From: JACVRN01 sp036389255 | GTDB taxonomy: Bacteria; Acidobacteriota; Blastocatellia; Pyrinomonadales; Pyrinomonadaceae | DNA: 64,000 nucleotides | Assembly: GCA_036389255.1 (NCBI GenBank) | Contig: DASVQI010000003.1 | Location: forward strand, 34,727 to 98,726 | Direction of reading: 5' to 3' | Part shown: piece after piece, positions 7,988 to 16,294 of the stretch | How positions within the stretch are numbered: the first letter of the stretch is position 1 | How the letters are laid out: each line of letters starts with the position of its first letter | Position numbers and translations under genes: made by a program | Notes under the pieces: generated by a model | Databases searched by the model: none | Told to the model about the DNA's origin: nothing | The model's input: only the letters and a program-made list of their open reading frames with translations

Positions 7988-8879
7988 TAATGTTCCCCCT
8001 ATGACGCTTGAGGCGCTGCGGTCTGTGCCGCTGTTTGCTTCACTCGACGATGCGGCCGCGCGCGAGTTGAGGAGCTTGCTGCACGTGGAGCAGGTGAGAA
8101 AAGGGACGGAGCTGTTCCATCACGGCGACACCGGCGACGCCATGTACCTGATTGAGACTGGCCGCGTCCGCATCCACGTTGTTGACACGACGGGCCACGA
8201 TGTCACACTGGCAGAGCTTGCGGGCGGCGACTTCTTCGGAGAGATGGCCCTGCTTGACGGCAAGCTCCGCTCGGCAGACGCGACCGTGCTGGATGACGCT
8301 CGTTTGGCGATTCTCTCGCGCGACGACTTTCTCTCCTTCGTCAGACATAACCCGGACGTGGCGCTTGAGATGCTGAGCGCCGTCACAGACCGGCTGAGGC
8401 GCACGGACGAACTGCTCAGGCAGCGCGTCTCGCGCAACGCCAACGAAGAAGAGGCCGCGCGCCTCACGGTCGCAGACCGTCTCGCTGATACCTTCGCTGG
8501 CTTCGGCGGTAGCTGGCCTTTCATAATCGTGACCGCAGTGCTGATTGTCATCTGGCTGTTTCTGAACATTTGGCTGCCGGAAGGCGGCCGGTTCGACCCC
8601 AAGCCTTATGAGCTGCTGGGCCTTATACTGGGAATCGTGGCGGGCATACAGGCTCCGATTATCATTCGCTCTCAGAACCGGCAGGCGGAAAAGAGCCGCC
8701 TGCGCGCAGACCTTGATTTCCAGATTAACCTGAAGAACGAGTTGTCGCTGGCGGAAGTGCTGCGCCGCCTAGACGTGCTTGAAAGCGAGCGCCTGCCGAA
8801 GCTCTTTGAAGAACAGAAGGCGTTCGTTGAGCGAAATATCAAAGCCGCGTCGGACGCAGACGAAAAGCGCGACTCTTAA
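7980..8879 (+). CDS. Cyclic-nucleotide-binding domain fused to DUF1003 membrane domain
   Basis: A 299-residue protein. Residues 10-130 form a Crp-like cyclic nucleotide-binding domain. The phosphate-binding cassette is intact: FFGEMALLDG followed by RSAD, with the Glu and Arg that contact the ribose and cyclic phosphate. Residues 160-270 are DUF1003: FGGSWPFIIVTAVLIVIWLF and a second hydrophobic stretch ending GIVAGIQAPIIIRSQNRQAE. A short coiled tail follows. It is thus an inner-membrane protein with a cytoplasmic cNMP sensor. The frame overlaps the ATPase gene by 8 nt, and the same operon encodes a cyclase, so it is a good candidate receptor for the cyclase product (inference). A hairpin at 8878-8907 ends the unit. 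Confidence 0.88.
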   Translation: MSNNVPPMTLEALRSVPLFASLDDAAARELRSLLHVEQVRKGTELFHHGDTGDAMYLIETGRVRIHVVDTTGHDVTLAELAGGDFFGEMALLDGKLRSADATVLDDARLAILSRDDFLSFVRHNPDVALEMLSAVTDRLRRTDELLRQRVSRNANEEEAARLTVADRLADTFAGFGGSWPFIIVTAVLIVIWLFLNIWLPEGGRFDPKPYELLGLILGIVAGIQAPIIIRSQNRQAEKSRLRADLDFQINLKNELSLAEVLRRLDVLESERLPKLFEEQKAFVERNIKAASDADEKRDS

Positions 8880-8907
8880 AAGCGCCGCTTGACGGTATCG
8901 CGCTTTT
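8878..8907 (+). terminator. Hairpin after the cNMP-binding gene
   Basis: AAAAGCGC (8878-8885) pairs perfectly with GCGCTTTT (8900-8907). It begins inside the stop codon, and the right arm ends in a T-run. This looks like an intrinsic terminator or attenuator. Confidence 0.6.
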
Positions 8908-8979
8908 GCTTTCTGGTCGCCTTGAGTCTTACAATCCAGAGCCTCTGTTCTATAAAACTCCTGCTTCGACAAGGGCTTC

Positions 8980-9672
8980 ATGATTCGAGCCATATTTTTT
9001 GATTTCAACGGGGTCGTGATTGACGACGAGCGTTTGCAGCTTGAGGCGTACCGGGAGGCTCTGGGCGCGGAAGGCATTACGCTGACGGACGAAGATTATT
9101 TCGGCTGCTTGGGGATGGACGACCACACTTTCACGCATGCGGCTTTCGAGCGCGCGGGCCGCGAGGTTTCTGACGAAGCCACCAGCGCAATCATTGAGCG
9201 CAAGACTGAGCTTCACCGCGAGTTGATAAAAGACGACCTGCCGCTCTTTTCGGGCGTGGTGACTTTTATCAGGAACACCTCGCGCCGCTACGCGCTCGGC
9301 CTTGTCAGCATGGCCCGCCGCGTGGAGATAAATCATGTGCTGGAGCGCGCGGGGCTTGAGAACGCGTTCGCCGTCATAGTGAGCGCGGAGGACGTGAGCG
9401 TCTGTAAGCCTGACCCGGCCTGCTATCTTCTGGGGCTGGAGCGCCTGAACGAGAAGCGGCGCGGGTCGAACGAAGCGCCGGTTTCTGCCAACGAGTGTCT
9501 GGTCATAGAAGACTCGCCGCCCGGCATACAGTCGGGCCGGGCCGCGGGGATGCGAACGCTCGGAGTCACCAACACCGTCACGGAAGAACAGCTACGCGCG
9601 GCTTCTGCCGACGTAGTCACAGCCAACCTCTACGACTGGAACGCCGACGCCGTCCACCATGTCTTCGATTAA
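8980..9672 (+). CDS. HAD-superfamily hydrolase (beta-phosphoglucomutase/phosphatase-like)
   Basis: A 230-residue protein of the HAD subfamily IA layout. Motif I is FFDFNGVVIDDE (about residue 6), with Asp nucleophile but Asn where most family members have the second Asp. Motif II is LVSMARR (about 107), motif III the lysine of CKPDPACYLLGLE and motif IV VIEDSPPGIQSG. A helical cap lies between motifs I and II. The protein probably hydrolyses or isomerises a small phosphorylated metabolite in the cytoplasm; substrate not predictable. The DxN variant could lower general acid/base catalysis, although DFNG forms do occur in annotated HAD proteins. It is followed after 27 bp by the SirB1-like gene. 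Confidence 0.85.
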   Translation: MIRAIFFDFNGVVIDDERLQLEAYREALGAEGITLTDEDYFGCLGMDDHTFTHAAFERAGREVSDEATSAIIERKTELHRELIKDDLPLFSGVVTFIRNTSRRYALGLVSMARRVEINHVLERAGLENAFAVIVSAEDVSVCKPDPACYLLGLERLNEKRRGSNEAPVSANECLVIEDSPPGIQSGRAAGMRTLGVTNTVTEEQLRAASADVVTANLYDWNADAVHHVFD

Positions 9673-9699
9673 TGAACCAACTCCTTCTAACTTGCTCTT

Positions 9700-10557
9700 A
9701 TGACTCCATCAGGTAAGCTTCGGGCGGCGCGTGCGCGTGAGCTTCTCTTGGAAGAGGCTCAAAAGCCTGCTGCGCTCATGCGGCTGGACAGGGCCGCGCT
9801 CTTAATCGGCGCGGAGGACGAAGCCTACAGGAACGTCTCGGTCGAGCGCTATCTTTCGCAACTTGACGAGCTGGCGGAAGAGGCTCGCTCCTTCATGGCA
9901 GTATCGCAGTCGGGAGAGACGGAAGCCTTCAACTACTTTCTCTTTGAGCTGAAGAGATTCGCCGGAAATCAACTGGATTATTACGACCCGCGCAACAGCT
10001 TTCTCAACGAAGTCATAGATAGACGGCTGGGGATTCCCATCACGCTCTCCGTCGTCTACATGGAGGTAGGCAGGCGCGCGGGGCTGGATGTGGAAGGCGT
10101 GGGCCTGCCGGGCCATTTCATTGTGCGGGTGCGCGAGGTCGGATTAAGTGAGGCGCTTCTAGTAGACCCTTTCCACGGGGTAATGCTCACGCGCGAAGAT
10201 TGCCAGGACAGGCTCGATACGGTTTACGACGGGCTGGTGAGCCTGTCGGACGAGCACATGCGCGCAGCCTCCACGCCCGAGATTCTGGTGCGAATGCTTA
10301 GAAATTTGAAGTCCGTCTACACGCGCTCCGGCCTCTTCAAACAGGCGCTCGCGTGCATAGACCGGATACTTATTCTGACCCGCGAAGACGTGACCGAGCA
10401 CCGCGACAGGGGAATGCTTCTGGCGCGGCTGGAGCGCTTCGAAGAGGGCGCGCGAGAGATAGAGTTTTATTTACAGACAGCGCCGGATGCGACCGACCAT
10501 ACAACGGTGCGCGAACAACTCAACAGCCTGCGCCAGCAACAGGCCATGAGAAACTGA
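9700..10557 (+). CDS. SirB1-type transglutaminase-like protein with TPR-like C terminus
   Basis: A 285-residue protein. The central region has the SirB1/transglutaminase-like signature: NYFLFELKRFAGN, YYDPRNSFLNEVIDRRLGIP and ITLSVVYMEVGRRAGL (about residues 105-135), then GLPGHFIVRV. The C-terminal third (SVYTRSGLFKQALACIDRIL and what follows) reads as a tetratricopeptide pair, as in other members. Function is poorly known; the family is found in most proteobacteria and many other phyla. It lies in the block between the cyclase operon and the MacB-type permease. Repeat E3 separates it from the permease gene. Confidence 0.82.
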   Translation: MTPSGKLRAARARELLLEEAQKPAALMRLDRAALLIGAEDEAYRNVSVERYLSQLDELAEEARSFMAVSQSGETEAFNYFLFELKRFAGNQLDYYDPRNSFLNEVIDRRLGIPITLSVVYMEVGRRAGLDVEGVGLPGHFIVRVREVGLSEALLVDPFHGVMLTREDCQDRLDTVYDGLVSLSDEHMRAASTPEILVRMLRNLKSVYTRSGLFKQALACIDRILILTREDVTEHRDRGMLLARLERFEEGAREIEFYLQTAPDATDHTTVREQLNSLRQQQAMRN

Positions 10558-10569
10558 GGGAAGTCAGTA

Positions 10570-10617
10570 GTAGATGGTGAATAGACGAGCGAAGCGTTTT
10601 TCACCTTCGCCATCTAC
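10570..10617. repeat. Heptad-repeat hairpin E3
   Basis: Arms GTAGATGGTGAA (10570-10581) and TTCGCCATCTAC (10606-10617) pair at 11 of 12 positions. It begins 13 nt after the SirB1-like stop and ends 15 nt before the permease ATG, which has no Shine-Dalgarno. Confidence 0.6.
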
Positions 10618-10631
10618 CCTTCACAAGCAAT

Positions 10632-12101
10632 ATGCCTTTTCTGGACATCCTTTATCTGTCTTTGCGGAACCTGCGTGAGGCGAAGCTGCGCGCTACCTTG
10701 ACGACTATGGGCGTCATAGTCGGCGTGGCCGTGATAGTGACTATGGTTTCTTTCGGGCTCGGGTTGCAGCGCAACACTGTCGAGCGGTTCAAGGCTTTAG
10801 ACCTCTTCAACGAAGTGATGGTGTACGGGCAGAGTCTGACGAACCTAGCGATGAGCGGAGCGGACGGGAATCAGAGCGCGAATCAGGCAAATGAAGACGG
10901 GCGCAGGCCGAGGGCCGGAAACCAGAACACCAAGCCCGCCACGCGAATCCTTGACGAGGCGGCGATTGCGGAGATTGAGAAGATTCCGGGCGTCGCCTAC
11001 GTAGAGCCTGCGATTGCGTTCAATACCTTCATGCGCTCGAACGGTCGCGTCCTGACTCAGGTGGTCGCGGGCGCAAGCATCCCAAACGAAAGCTCCCGCT
11101 TCAAGGAGTTCGCGGCGGGCTCAATGATTAGCTCGGTTGATGCTGCGGACGCTGTTGTCACGGAAGGATTCGCGCGCGACTTCGGCTACGCGAATCCTTC
11201 GGACGCTCTGGGCAAGAATCTGGAGTTTCTAGCGCCGCCCGAAAAGAAGAAGGATGCAGAAGAGAGCGATTCAGGCGCAAGCATCTTCGGCATTCCCCTT
11301 GAAGATGATGAGCCTGCCGGGACGGGAGAAGACGCGCTCGTCGCTCGCACCTTTCGCATAGTGGGCGTGCTGAAGGAGACGAAGGGAGGCCAGCAGGGCG
11401 GCATTCGCGGCCTGATGGCGAACGCGAACGTTTTTGTTCCGCTCAAGGCCGCGCGCTCATGGACGATGGAATATCGCAATCCCATGACGGAGGTGGCGCT
11501 TGAGCTGGCACGCTCTCAAGGGCGGATTGAGAAGGAGCAGGCCGAAGGCTTTCTCTCGGCCACTGTGAGAGTTACAGACCCGGTTGCTTTGACGACCGTA
11601 AGAAGCCGTCTGACAGAGCTTGGCTTTCAGAGCTTTTCCATCATGGATCAGATGGAGCAGCTTCGCACGGTCTTTCTCATCATCAACGCGACGCTCGGAT
11701 TGCTCGGCGGCATCTCGCTCCTTGTAGCGTCCTTCGGCATAGCCAACACCATGATTATGTCCATACTCGAGCGCACGCGCGAGATAGGAATCATGAAGGC
11801 CATAGGCGCTGAAGACGCGGAGATTCGTTTAATCTTTTTTGTAGAGGCGGCTGTTATTGGCTTTGTCGGAGGCGTGATAGGAGTTCTGACGGCGTGGGGA
11901 ATAGACGGGCTGTCGAACCGGCTGGCTTACCGCTACATACTGAAGCCGCAGAACGCTTCCTACGTAGACTTCTTTTACATCCCGGCCTATCTCTGGCTGG
12001 GCGCTATAGCCTTCGCCGTACTCGTCTCAATCATAGCCGCGCTCTATCCCGCCTCTCGCGCCGCACGCATAGACCCGGTCAAGGCTCTGAGGCACGACTG
12101 A
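10632..12101 (+). CDS. MacB/FtsX-fold ABC transporter permease
   Basis: A 489-residue protein. An N-terminal transmembrane helix (ATLTTMGVIVGVAVIVTMVSF) is followed by a large periplasmic MacB-PCD-like domain (about 50-350) with a long acidic/polar insert (KKKDAEESDSGAS region). Three C-terminal helices form the FtsX domain (LIINATLGLLGGISLLVASF; FFVEAAVIGFVGGVIGVLT; LGAIAFAVLVSIIAALYP), ending in the typical YPASRAARIDPVKALRHD. It would pair with a LolD-like ATPase; the nearest is at 7256. The substrate is unknown; MacB-type systems handle peptides, lipoproteins and toxins. Confidence 0.9.
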   Translation: MPFLDILYLSLRNLREAKLRATLTTMGVIVGVAVIVTMVSFGLGLQRNTVERFKALDLFNEVMVYGQSLTNLAMSGADGNQSANQANEDGRRPRAGNQNTKPATRILDEAAIAEIEKIPGVAYVEPAIAFNTFMRSNGRVLTQVVAGASIPNESSRFKEFAAGSMISSVDAADAVVTEGFARDFGYANPSDALGKNLEFLAPPEKKKDAEESDSGASIFGIPLEDDEPAGTGEDALVARTFRIVGVLKETKGGQQGGIRGLMANANVFVPLKAARSWTMEYRNPMTEVALELARSQGRIEKEQAEGFLSATVRVTDPVALTTVRSRLTELGFQSFSIMDQMEQLRTVFLIINATLGLLGGISLLVASFGIANTMIMSILERTREIGIMKAIGAEDAEIRLIFFVEAAVIGFVGGVIGVLTAWGIDGLSNRLAYRYILKPQNASYVDFFYIPAYLWLGAIAFAVLVSIIAALYPASRAARIDPVKALRHD

Positions 12102-12131
12102 GACGACAAAGATTAAAGGAGTGGCCCGTTC

Positions 12132-12698
12132 TTAGCTGACGGGCTTGCCGCAGCGATTGCAGAAGCGTGCCGCAGAGTCTCTCTGTTCCGCGCCGCACGA
12201 TGAGCAGGTAAGGCCGACCCGCATGTTCGCGCCGCAGCCTGAGCAGTAGTCCGAGCCTGCGGAGTTGGCCGCGCCGCAGGTGCCGCAGCGTCCCGGCATG
12301 GGCGGCACGTATCCTCCGGCTTTACGCGCTATGTGTTCTTCTATTACCTTCCATGCGTCTTCAGTTATCTTGTATTGCCAGTAAGCGCCGAGCGCGGGCA
12401 GCGCAAGGAGCGCGCCCATTGACAGGACTACGGCGACGGCCGCGACGGCCGCCTTGTCGAACCACTTCTGCATGCCTATCTCTACGCGCGTGCCGCCCTG
12501 CTCTGGCGTGACCTTGATGGTCAGGGCCGAAGAGAGGCCCGTCAGCTCGCGCAACGTGCTAGACTTACGAGCCTGAAGCACGGCTGTCTGCGCGACCTGC
12601 ATGGTTTGAACCTGATAGTCTGAATCGAAGATGCCTCGCAGCTCGGCTATAAGCTGTTGCGCATCAATTTCAACGCCTGGATAATATCGGTTGTCCAT
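12132..12698 (-). CDS. Double zinc-ribbon membrane protein
   Basis: A 188-residue protein from the ATG at 12698 (AAGGA upstream; a TTG at 12719 is possible). The N-terminal 80 residues resemble a small soluble domain (GVEIDAQQLIAELRGIF). A hydrophobic segment (AAVAAVAVVLSMGALLALPA) follows at about 95-115. The C terminus has two zinc ribbons with four CxxC pairs (CGTCGAANS, YCSGCGANM, CSSCGAEQ, FCNRCGKPVS). Such tails occur in many unrelated regulatory or envelope proteins. It is convergent with the permease gene; a GCCCGT/ACGGGC hairpin at the shared 3' ends could terminate both. Function unknown. Confidence 0.75.
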   Translation of the reverse strand: MDNRYYPGVEIDAQQLIAELRGIFDSDYQVQTMQVAQTAVLQARKSSTLRELTGLSSALTIKVTPEQGGTRVEIGMQKWFDKAAVAAVAVVLSMGALLALPALGAYWQYKITEDAWKVIEEHIARKAGGYVPPMPGRCGTCGAANSAGSDYCSGCGANMRVGLTCSSCGAEQRDSAARFCNRCGKPVS

Positions 12699-12824
12699 CT
12701 TGATAAGAATTCCTTTCAACTATGCCGGGCACGGCCAGCATGAATGGAGCGCGATTGCGCTCACTTCATTCATACGCCCTTGGGCCGCTCCGGGTTCGCG
12801 TATGATTCAAACAGGAGAACGATA

Positions 12825-15041
12825 GTGAAAATAGACCGGCGCAAGATTCTCTCAATCGCCTGCCTGACGGTTCTCATCATCACTCAAACTCTGGCCTACT
12901 CGCAAACCGGCGCGGGCGGCGGCGCTCCCTTAGACGGCTTCGCGCCGCGAGAAGCGGCCGAACAAATCAGATGGGAAGAGCAGTTTCGCGCTGTGCCTCA
13001 ACCGTCTTCGGCGCGCGAGCACCTGCGCCGCCTGACCGCAGAGCCGCACGTGGCAGGCACGCAGGAAGATTACCGCACGGCCATTTACGTGCGCGACCGC
13101 ATGCGCTCCTACGGTCTGAAATCAGAGCTGAAAGAATATCAGGTTTTGCTACAGTATCCGAAGCAGCCTTCCATAGTGGAGATGCTTGCGCCGCGCCGCG
13201 AGCGGTTGCAGACGGTCGAAACAGTCGTCTCTGAAGACCCTAGCTCTTCGTCGCGCCGCATCATTCCTCTCTTCAACGGCTATAGCGGCATAGGAGATGT
13301 CACAGCGCCGCTCGTCTACGTCAACTACGGTTTGCCGAACGACTACGACGCGCTGAAGAAAATCGGCGTTGACGTTAAAGGAAAGATTGCCATTGCGCGT
13401 TACGGCCAGTCGTTTCGCGGCGTGAAGGCCAAGGTCGCGGAAGAGAACGGCGCGGTCGGGCTCATAATCTATTCAGACCCTGCGGACGACGGCTACGCGC
13501 AGGGCGACATCTTCCCGAAAGGCCCGTGGCGGCCTCCGCAGTCAGCGCAGCGCGGCTCTGTTCAATACCTGTTCGAGTATCCGGGCGACCCGCTCACGCC
13601 GGGCACGCCTTCGATTCCGGGCCAGCCGCGCATCCGTCTGGAAGAGGCTACGAACCTGACGCGCATACCGGTTCAGCCGATGTCATACGGCGAAGCCAGA
13701 AAGCTGCTTGAGGCTCTGCGCGGGCCGCTCCGTCCCAAAGGCTTTCAGGGCGGCCTGCCCTTCGCTTATCACGCGGGCGGAACCGTTGATGTGCGCGTGC
13801 GCCTCAAGACAGACCTCGAATACGTGGAGCGCACAATCTGGAACGTAGTCACCCGCATAGATGGAAGCGAAGAGCCCGACCGGTGGGTCATCATGGGCAA
13901 TCACCGCGACGCATGGACGTTCGGAGCCGTTGACCCGAATAGCGGAACCTCCGCCATGCTCGAAGCCGGTCGCGGATTCGGCCAGCTTCTCAAACAGGGA
14001 TGGAAGCCGCGCCGCACAATAATACTCTGTAGCTGGGACGGAGAAGAGTATGGCCTGATTGGCTCTACGGAGTGGGCCGAAGAGAACGCGGACGAGCTTA
14101 GAACGAAGGCCGTCGCATACCTGAACATGGATTCGGCCGTGTCGGGCGCAAACTTCGGAGCCGCCAGCGTGCCTTCTATGTGGAAGCTTATACGCTCGGC
14201 CACGCGCGACGTACACGACCCGAAGACGGGCAAGTCCATCTATCAGGCGTGGCAGGAACGCTTGCGCGAGTCCACGCCGGAAGCGGAGTTGACAGACCCC
14301 GTGACCGGCTCTGACCGTCCCATCGCGGAGGCGCGCATAGCCGCGCTCGGCTCTGGCTCTGACTACACGCCCTTTCTTCAACATCTAGGCGTGCCCGCCT
14401 TGGACATGGGCTTCGGCGGCGACTACGGCGTCTATCATTCGGCCTATGATTCCTTCTACTGGATGTCCAAGTTCGGTGACCCCACCTTCGCGTATCACGT
14501 GGCGGCGGCGCAGTTGTGGGGAACAATCGCCCTGAGGCTGGCTAACGCCTCGGCTCTTCCGTTCGACTATACGGACTACGCGGCGCAGATTAGAGACTTT
14601 ATGACAGAGACGACGCGCACGGCCCAGCGCAGACGCCTTGCCGACTCCTATGACGCGAAAGCTCTGGGCGATGCCATAAGAGATTTTATAGAAGAGGCCG
14701 GGCGTGCGGACAGGAGAAGAAGAGAAGCCGTCACGGAGCTTGAGGCTGCCCGGCCCGAATCGAATGAGGCGCGGCGAGCAACAGAGCGTTTGAGACGCAT
14801 CAACGACGCGCTTCTTAACACGGAGCGAGCGCTCACGGACGCGCGCGGCCTCACTGGCCGCCCTTGGTACAAGCATCAAATCTACGCGCCCGGTTACTAC
14901 ACTGGCTACGCCGCGCAGCCTTTGCCCGACTTGAGACGCGCTATAGATGACCGCAACGGCACCAACGCGCGCGAAGCCGCCTCAAGAATCACTGCCGCCA
15001 TACGCCGCGCGACAGAGGCTCTCGCAAAGGCACGAGATTGA
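12825..15041 (+). CDS. Secreted M28-family metallopeptidase (glutamate carboxypeptidase II/PSMA-like)
   Basis: A 738-residue protein starting GTG at 12825, with AGGAG 7 nt upstream. A signal peptide (RKILSIACLTVLIITQTLAYSQ) is followed by a PA domain (about 150-330, with VKGKIAIARYG) inserted before the M28 peptidase. The zinc and catalytic residues are all visible: MGNHRDAW (about 358), DPNSGTSAMLE (about 369), WDGEEYGLIGSTEW (about 403), LNMDSAVSG (about 433) and YHSAYDSFYW (about 536). A helical TFR-like dimerisation domain forms the C terminus. It probably trims peptides in the periplasm or outside the cell. The stop codon abuts the stop of the convergent gene at 15042 with no base between them. 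Confidence 0.92.
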   Translation: MKIDRRKILSIACLTVLIITQTLAYSQTGAGGGAPLDGFAPREAAEQIRWEEQFRAVPQPSSAREHLRRLTAEPHVAGTQEDYRTAIYVRDRMRSYGLKSELKEYQVLLQYPKQPSIVEMLAPRRERLQTVETVVSEDPSSSSRRIIPLFNGYSGIGDVTAPLVYVNYGLPNDYDALKKIGVDVKGKIAIARYGQSFRGVKAKVAEENGAVGLIIYSDPADDGYAQGDIFPKGPWRPPQSAQRGSVQYLFEYPGDPLTPGTPSIPGQPRIRLEEATNLTRIPVQPMSYGEARKLLEALRGPLRPKGFQGGLPFAYHAGGTVDVRVRLKTDLEYVERTIWNVVTRIDGSEEPDRWVIMGNHRDAWTFGAVDPNSGTSAMLEAGRGFGQLLKQGWKPRRTIILCSWDGEEYGLIGSTEWAEENADELRTKAVAYLNMDSAVSGANFGAASVPSMWKLIRSATRDVHDPKTGKSIYQAWQERLRESTPEAELTDPVTGSDRPIAEARIAALGSGSDYTPFLQHLGVPALDMGFGGDYGVYHSAYDSFYWMSKFGDPTFAYHVAAAQLWGTIALRLANASALPFDYTDYAAQIRDFMTETTRTAQRRRLADSYDAKALGDAIRDFIEEAGRADRRRREAVTELEAARPESNEARRATERLRRINDALLNTERALTDARGLTGRPWYKHQIYAPGYYTGYAAQPLPDLRRAIDDRNGTNAREAASRITAAIRRATEALAKARD

Positions 15042-15617
15042 TTATCTGCTCTTCTCTTTCTTGTTCTTGTCCGGCTTCTCTACCGGAGGGGGGAGGCGGC
15101 TGGCGGCTTCGGTTATCAACTGCATGTTTTCGAGGGCGTCTTCTATAGCGCCCAGTTCTTCGCCGCCGCGTGCTTGAGCGCGCAGCGTGTTTATCTGCGG
15201 GATGAAGGCGTTGACAGCCGCAGCAAGTCTTCTGAGCGCTTTCGGGACTAGAGGATTTTTGGAGTCGCGTGCGGCAACGTCGTCAATGTTGTTGATGGCT
15301 TCGTCTAAAATCTTGGCGAAGTCACCGAGCAGCTCCGCGCGCGTGCCCTTGGGCAAAGGCCCCCACGCCTCCTGCTCCTTCTGCTCCTTCTTGGTTGAAG
15401 CGACTACGGTCGCGCCGTTAATCGCCAGCAGGCGGCGCTCAGCCGCGCGCACGAAAACATCCGTGCGCTTATCAAGAGCCTGCGCCTCACGCACAAGGTC
15501 TGCTTCCTGTTCCGTCAGGTGGTCGCGCTTTGTAATGTTTCGCGCTTCGGCGGGAAGGGAAGCGAAGAGCGCGCAGATGATGAGCGCAAAGAGCGGTACA
15601 TAAAATCTTCTGAACAT
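15042..15617 (-). CDS. Secreted hypothetical protein, helical
   Basis: A 191-residue protein with a clear signal peptide (YVPLFALIICALFASLPAEA). The mature part is charged and helical (EQEADLVREAQALDKRTDVFVRAAERR) and ends in a lysine-rich tail (DKNKKEKSR). No named domain recognised. Its ATG overlaps the stop of the upstream gene by one base (TGATG), and it is the last gene of a three-gene minus-strand operon from 17737. Its partner at 15617 has a similar size, signal and helical character, so the two may work together (inference). Confidence 0.75.
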   Translation of the reverse strand: MFRRFYVPLFALIICALFASLPAEARNITKRDHLTEQEADLVREAQALDKRTDVFVRAAERRLLAINGATVVASTKKEQKEQEAWGPLPKGTRAELLGDFAKILDEAINNIDDVAARDSKNPLVPKALRRLAAAVNAFIPQINTLRAQARGGEELGAIEDALENMQLITEAASRLPPPVEKPDKNKKEKSR

Positions 15618-16231
15618 CAGGGTTGTTCCTTACTGGAGCTTTGCGGCGTGCCGTTGGTCTTTCCTTCCTCCGGCGCTTTCTCCTCATCGCCGGGAGTGTT
15701 GGTGATGACGGTGTCGCCGTAGAATCCGTTGAGCGCTTCGCCGCGCACGTCCTTTGTGTACTCCGTGATGGACTTGATGTTGACGGAGTATTCTGCGGGC
15801 GTTGACCTTCGCATGCTCTCAAGTCTCATGGCGTGCGAGCGCAGGGCAATCTCAAAGCGCTTGTAGGTGTCGCGCAGCTTCTTCTGTTCCGTCTGCCTTT
15901 TGAGGAAGCGCAGGGCATCTTCGAGCAGCCCCTGATAAATTCCAAGCTCGCGCGCGGCAGACTCGAACTGCTGCACAGAGGTCATCTGTTCGGCCTGTAC
16001 GAGCCTTGCCTCGGCCAGTTCAAGGCTGAGACGCGTTCGCGCCTTCGCGTCACGCGCCGCTTCAAGCTGCGAGCGCTCCGCTCGCGGCACAAGCCTCAGA
16101 GGCGGAGGCGCGGGAAGCGGAGCCCCTGTCGTGACCTGCGCGCTCGCGCTCACGGATACCAACAGAGTCAGCGCCGCGACCGCGAAAAGCCCCGCGACGG
16201 TTTCAAGTGTCTTGGAGAGAGGAGAGTCCAT
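15617..16231 (-). CDS. Secreted hypothetical protein, helical
   Basis: A 204-residue protein from the ATG at 16231. A signal peptide (TVAGLFAVAALTLLVSVSASAQ) leads to a proline-rich patch (PLPAPPPLRLVP) and a long amphipathic helical region (ERSQLEAARDAKARTRLSLE). The frame is open upstream through repeat E4, but the signal peptide fixes the start. It is the middle gene between the TPR protein and the secreted protein at 15042, and its stop overlaps the next start by one base. I recognise no family. Confidence 0.75.
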   Translation of the reverse strand: MDSPLSKTLETVAGLFAVAALTLLVSVSASAQVTTGAPLPAPPPLRLVPRAERSQLEAARDAKARTRLSLELAEARLVQAEQMTSVQQFESAARELGIYQGLLEDALRFLKRQTEQKKLRDTYKRFEIALRSHAMRLESMRRSTPAEYSVNIKSITEYTKDVRGEALNGFYGDTVITNTPGDEEKAPEEGKTNGTPQSSSKEQP

Positions 16232-16240
16232 TGAATGCCG

Positions 16241-16292
16241 GTGAATGATGAATGATAAATAGACGGACGAGCTTTTTCTATTCACCCTTCAC
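16241..16292. repeat. Heptad-repeat hairpin E4
   Basis: Left arm 16241-16262 is three near-copies of a GTGAATG / ATGAATG / ATAAATA unit. Right arm 16278-16292 pairs imperfectly (about 11 of 15). In transcript direction it starts 2 nt after the TPR-protein stop and ends 9 nt before the next ATG. Confidence 0.55.
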
Positions 16293-16294
16293 TA

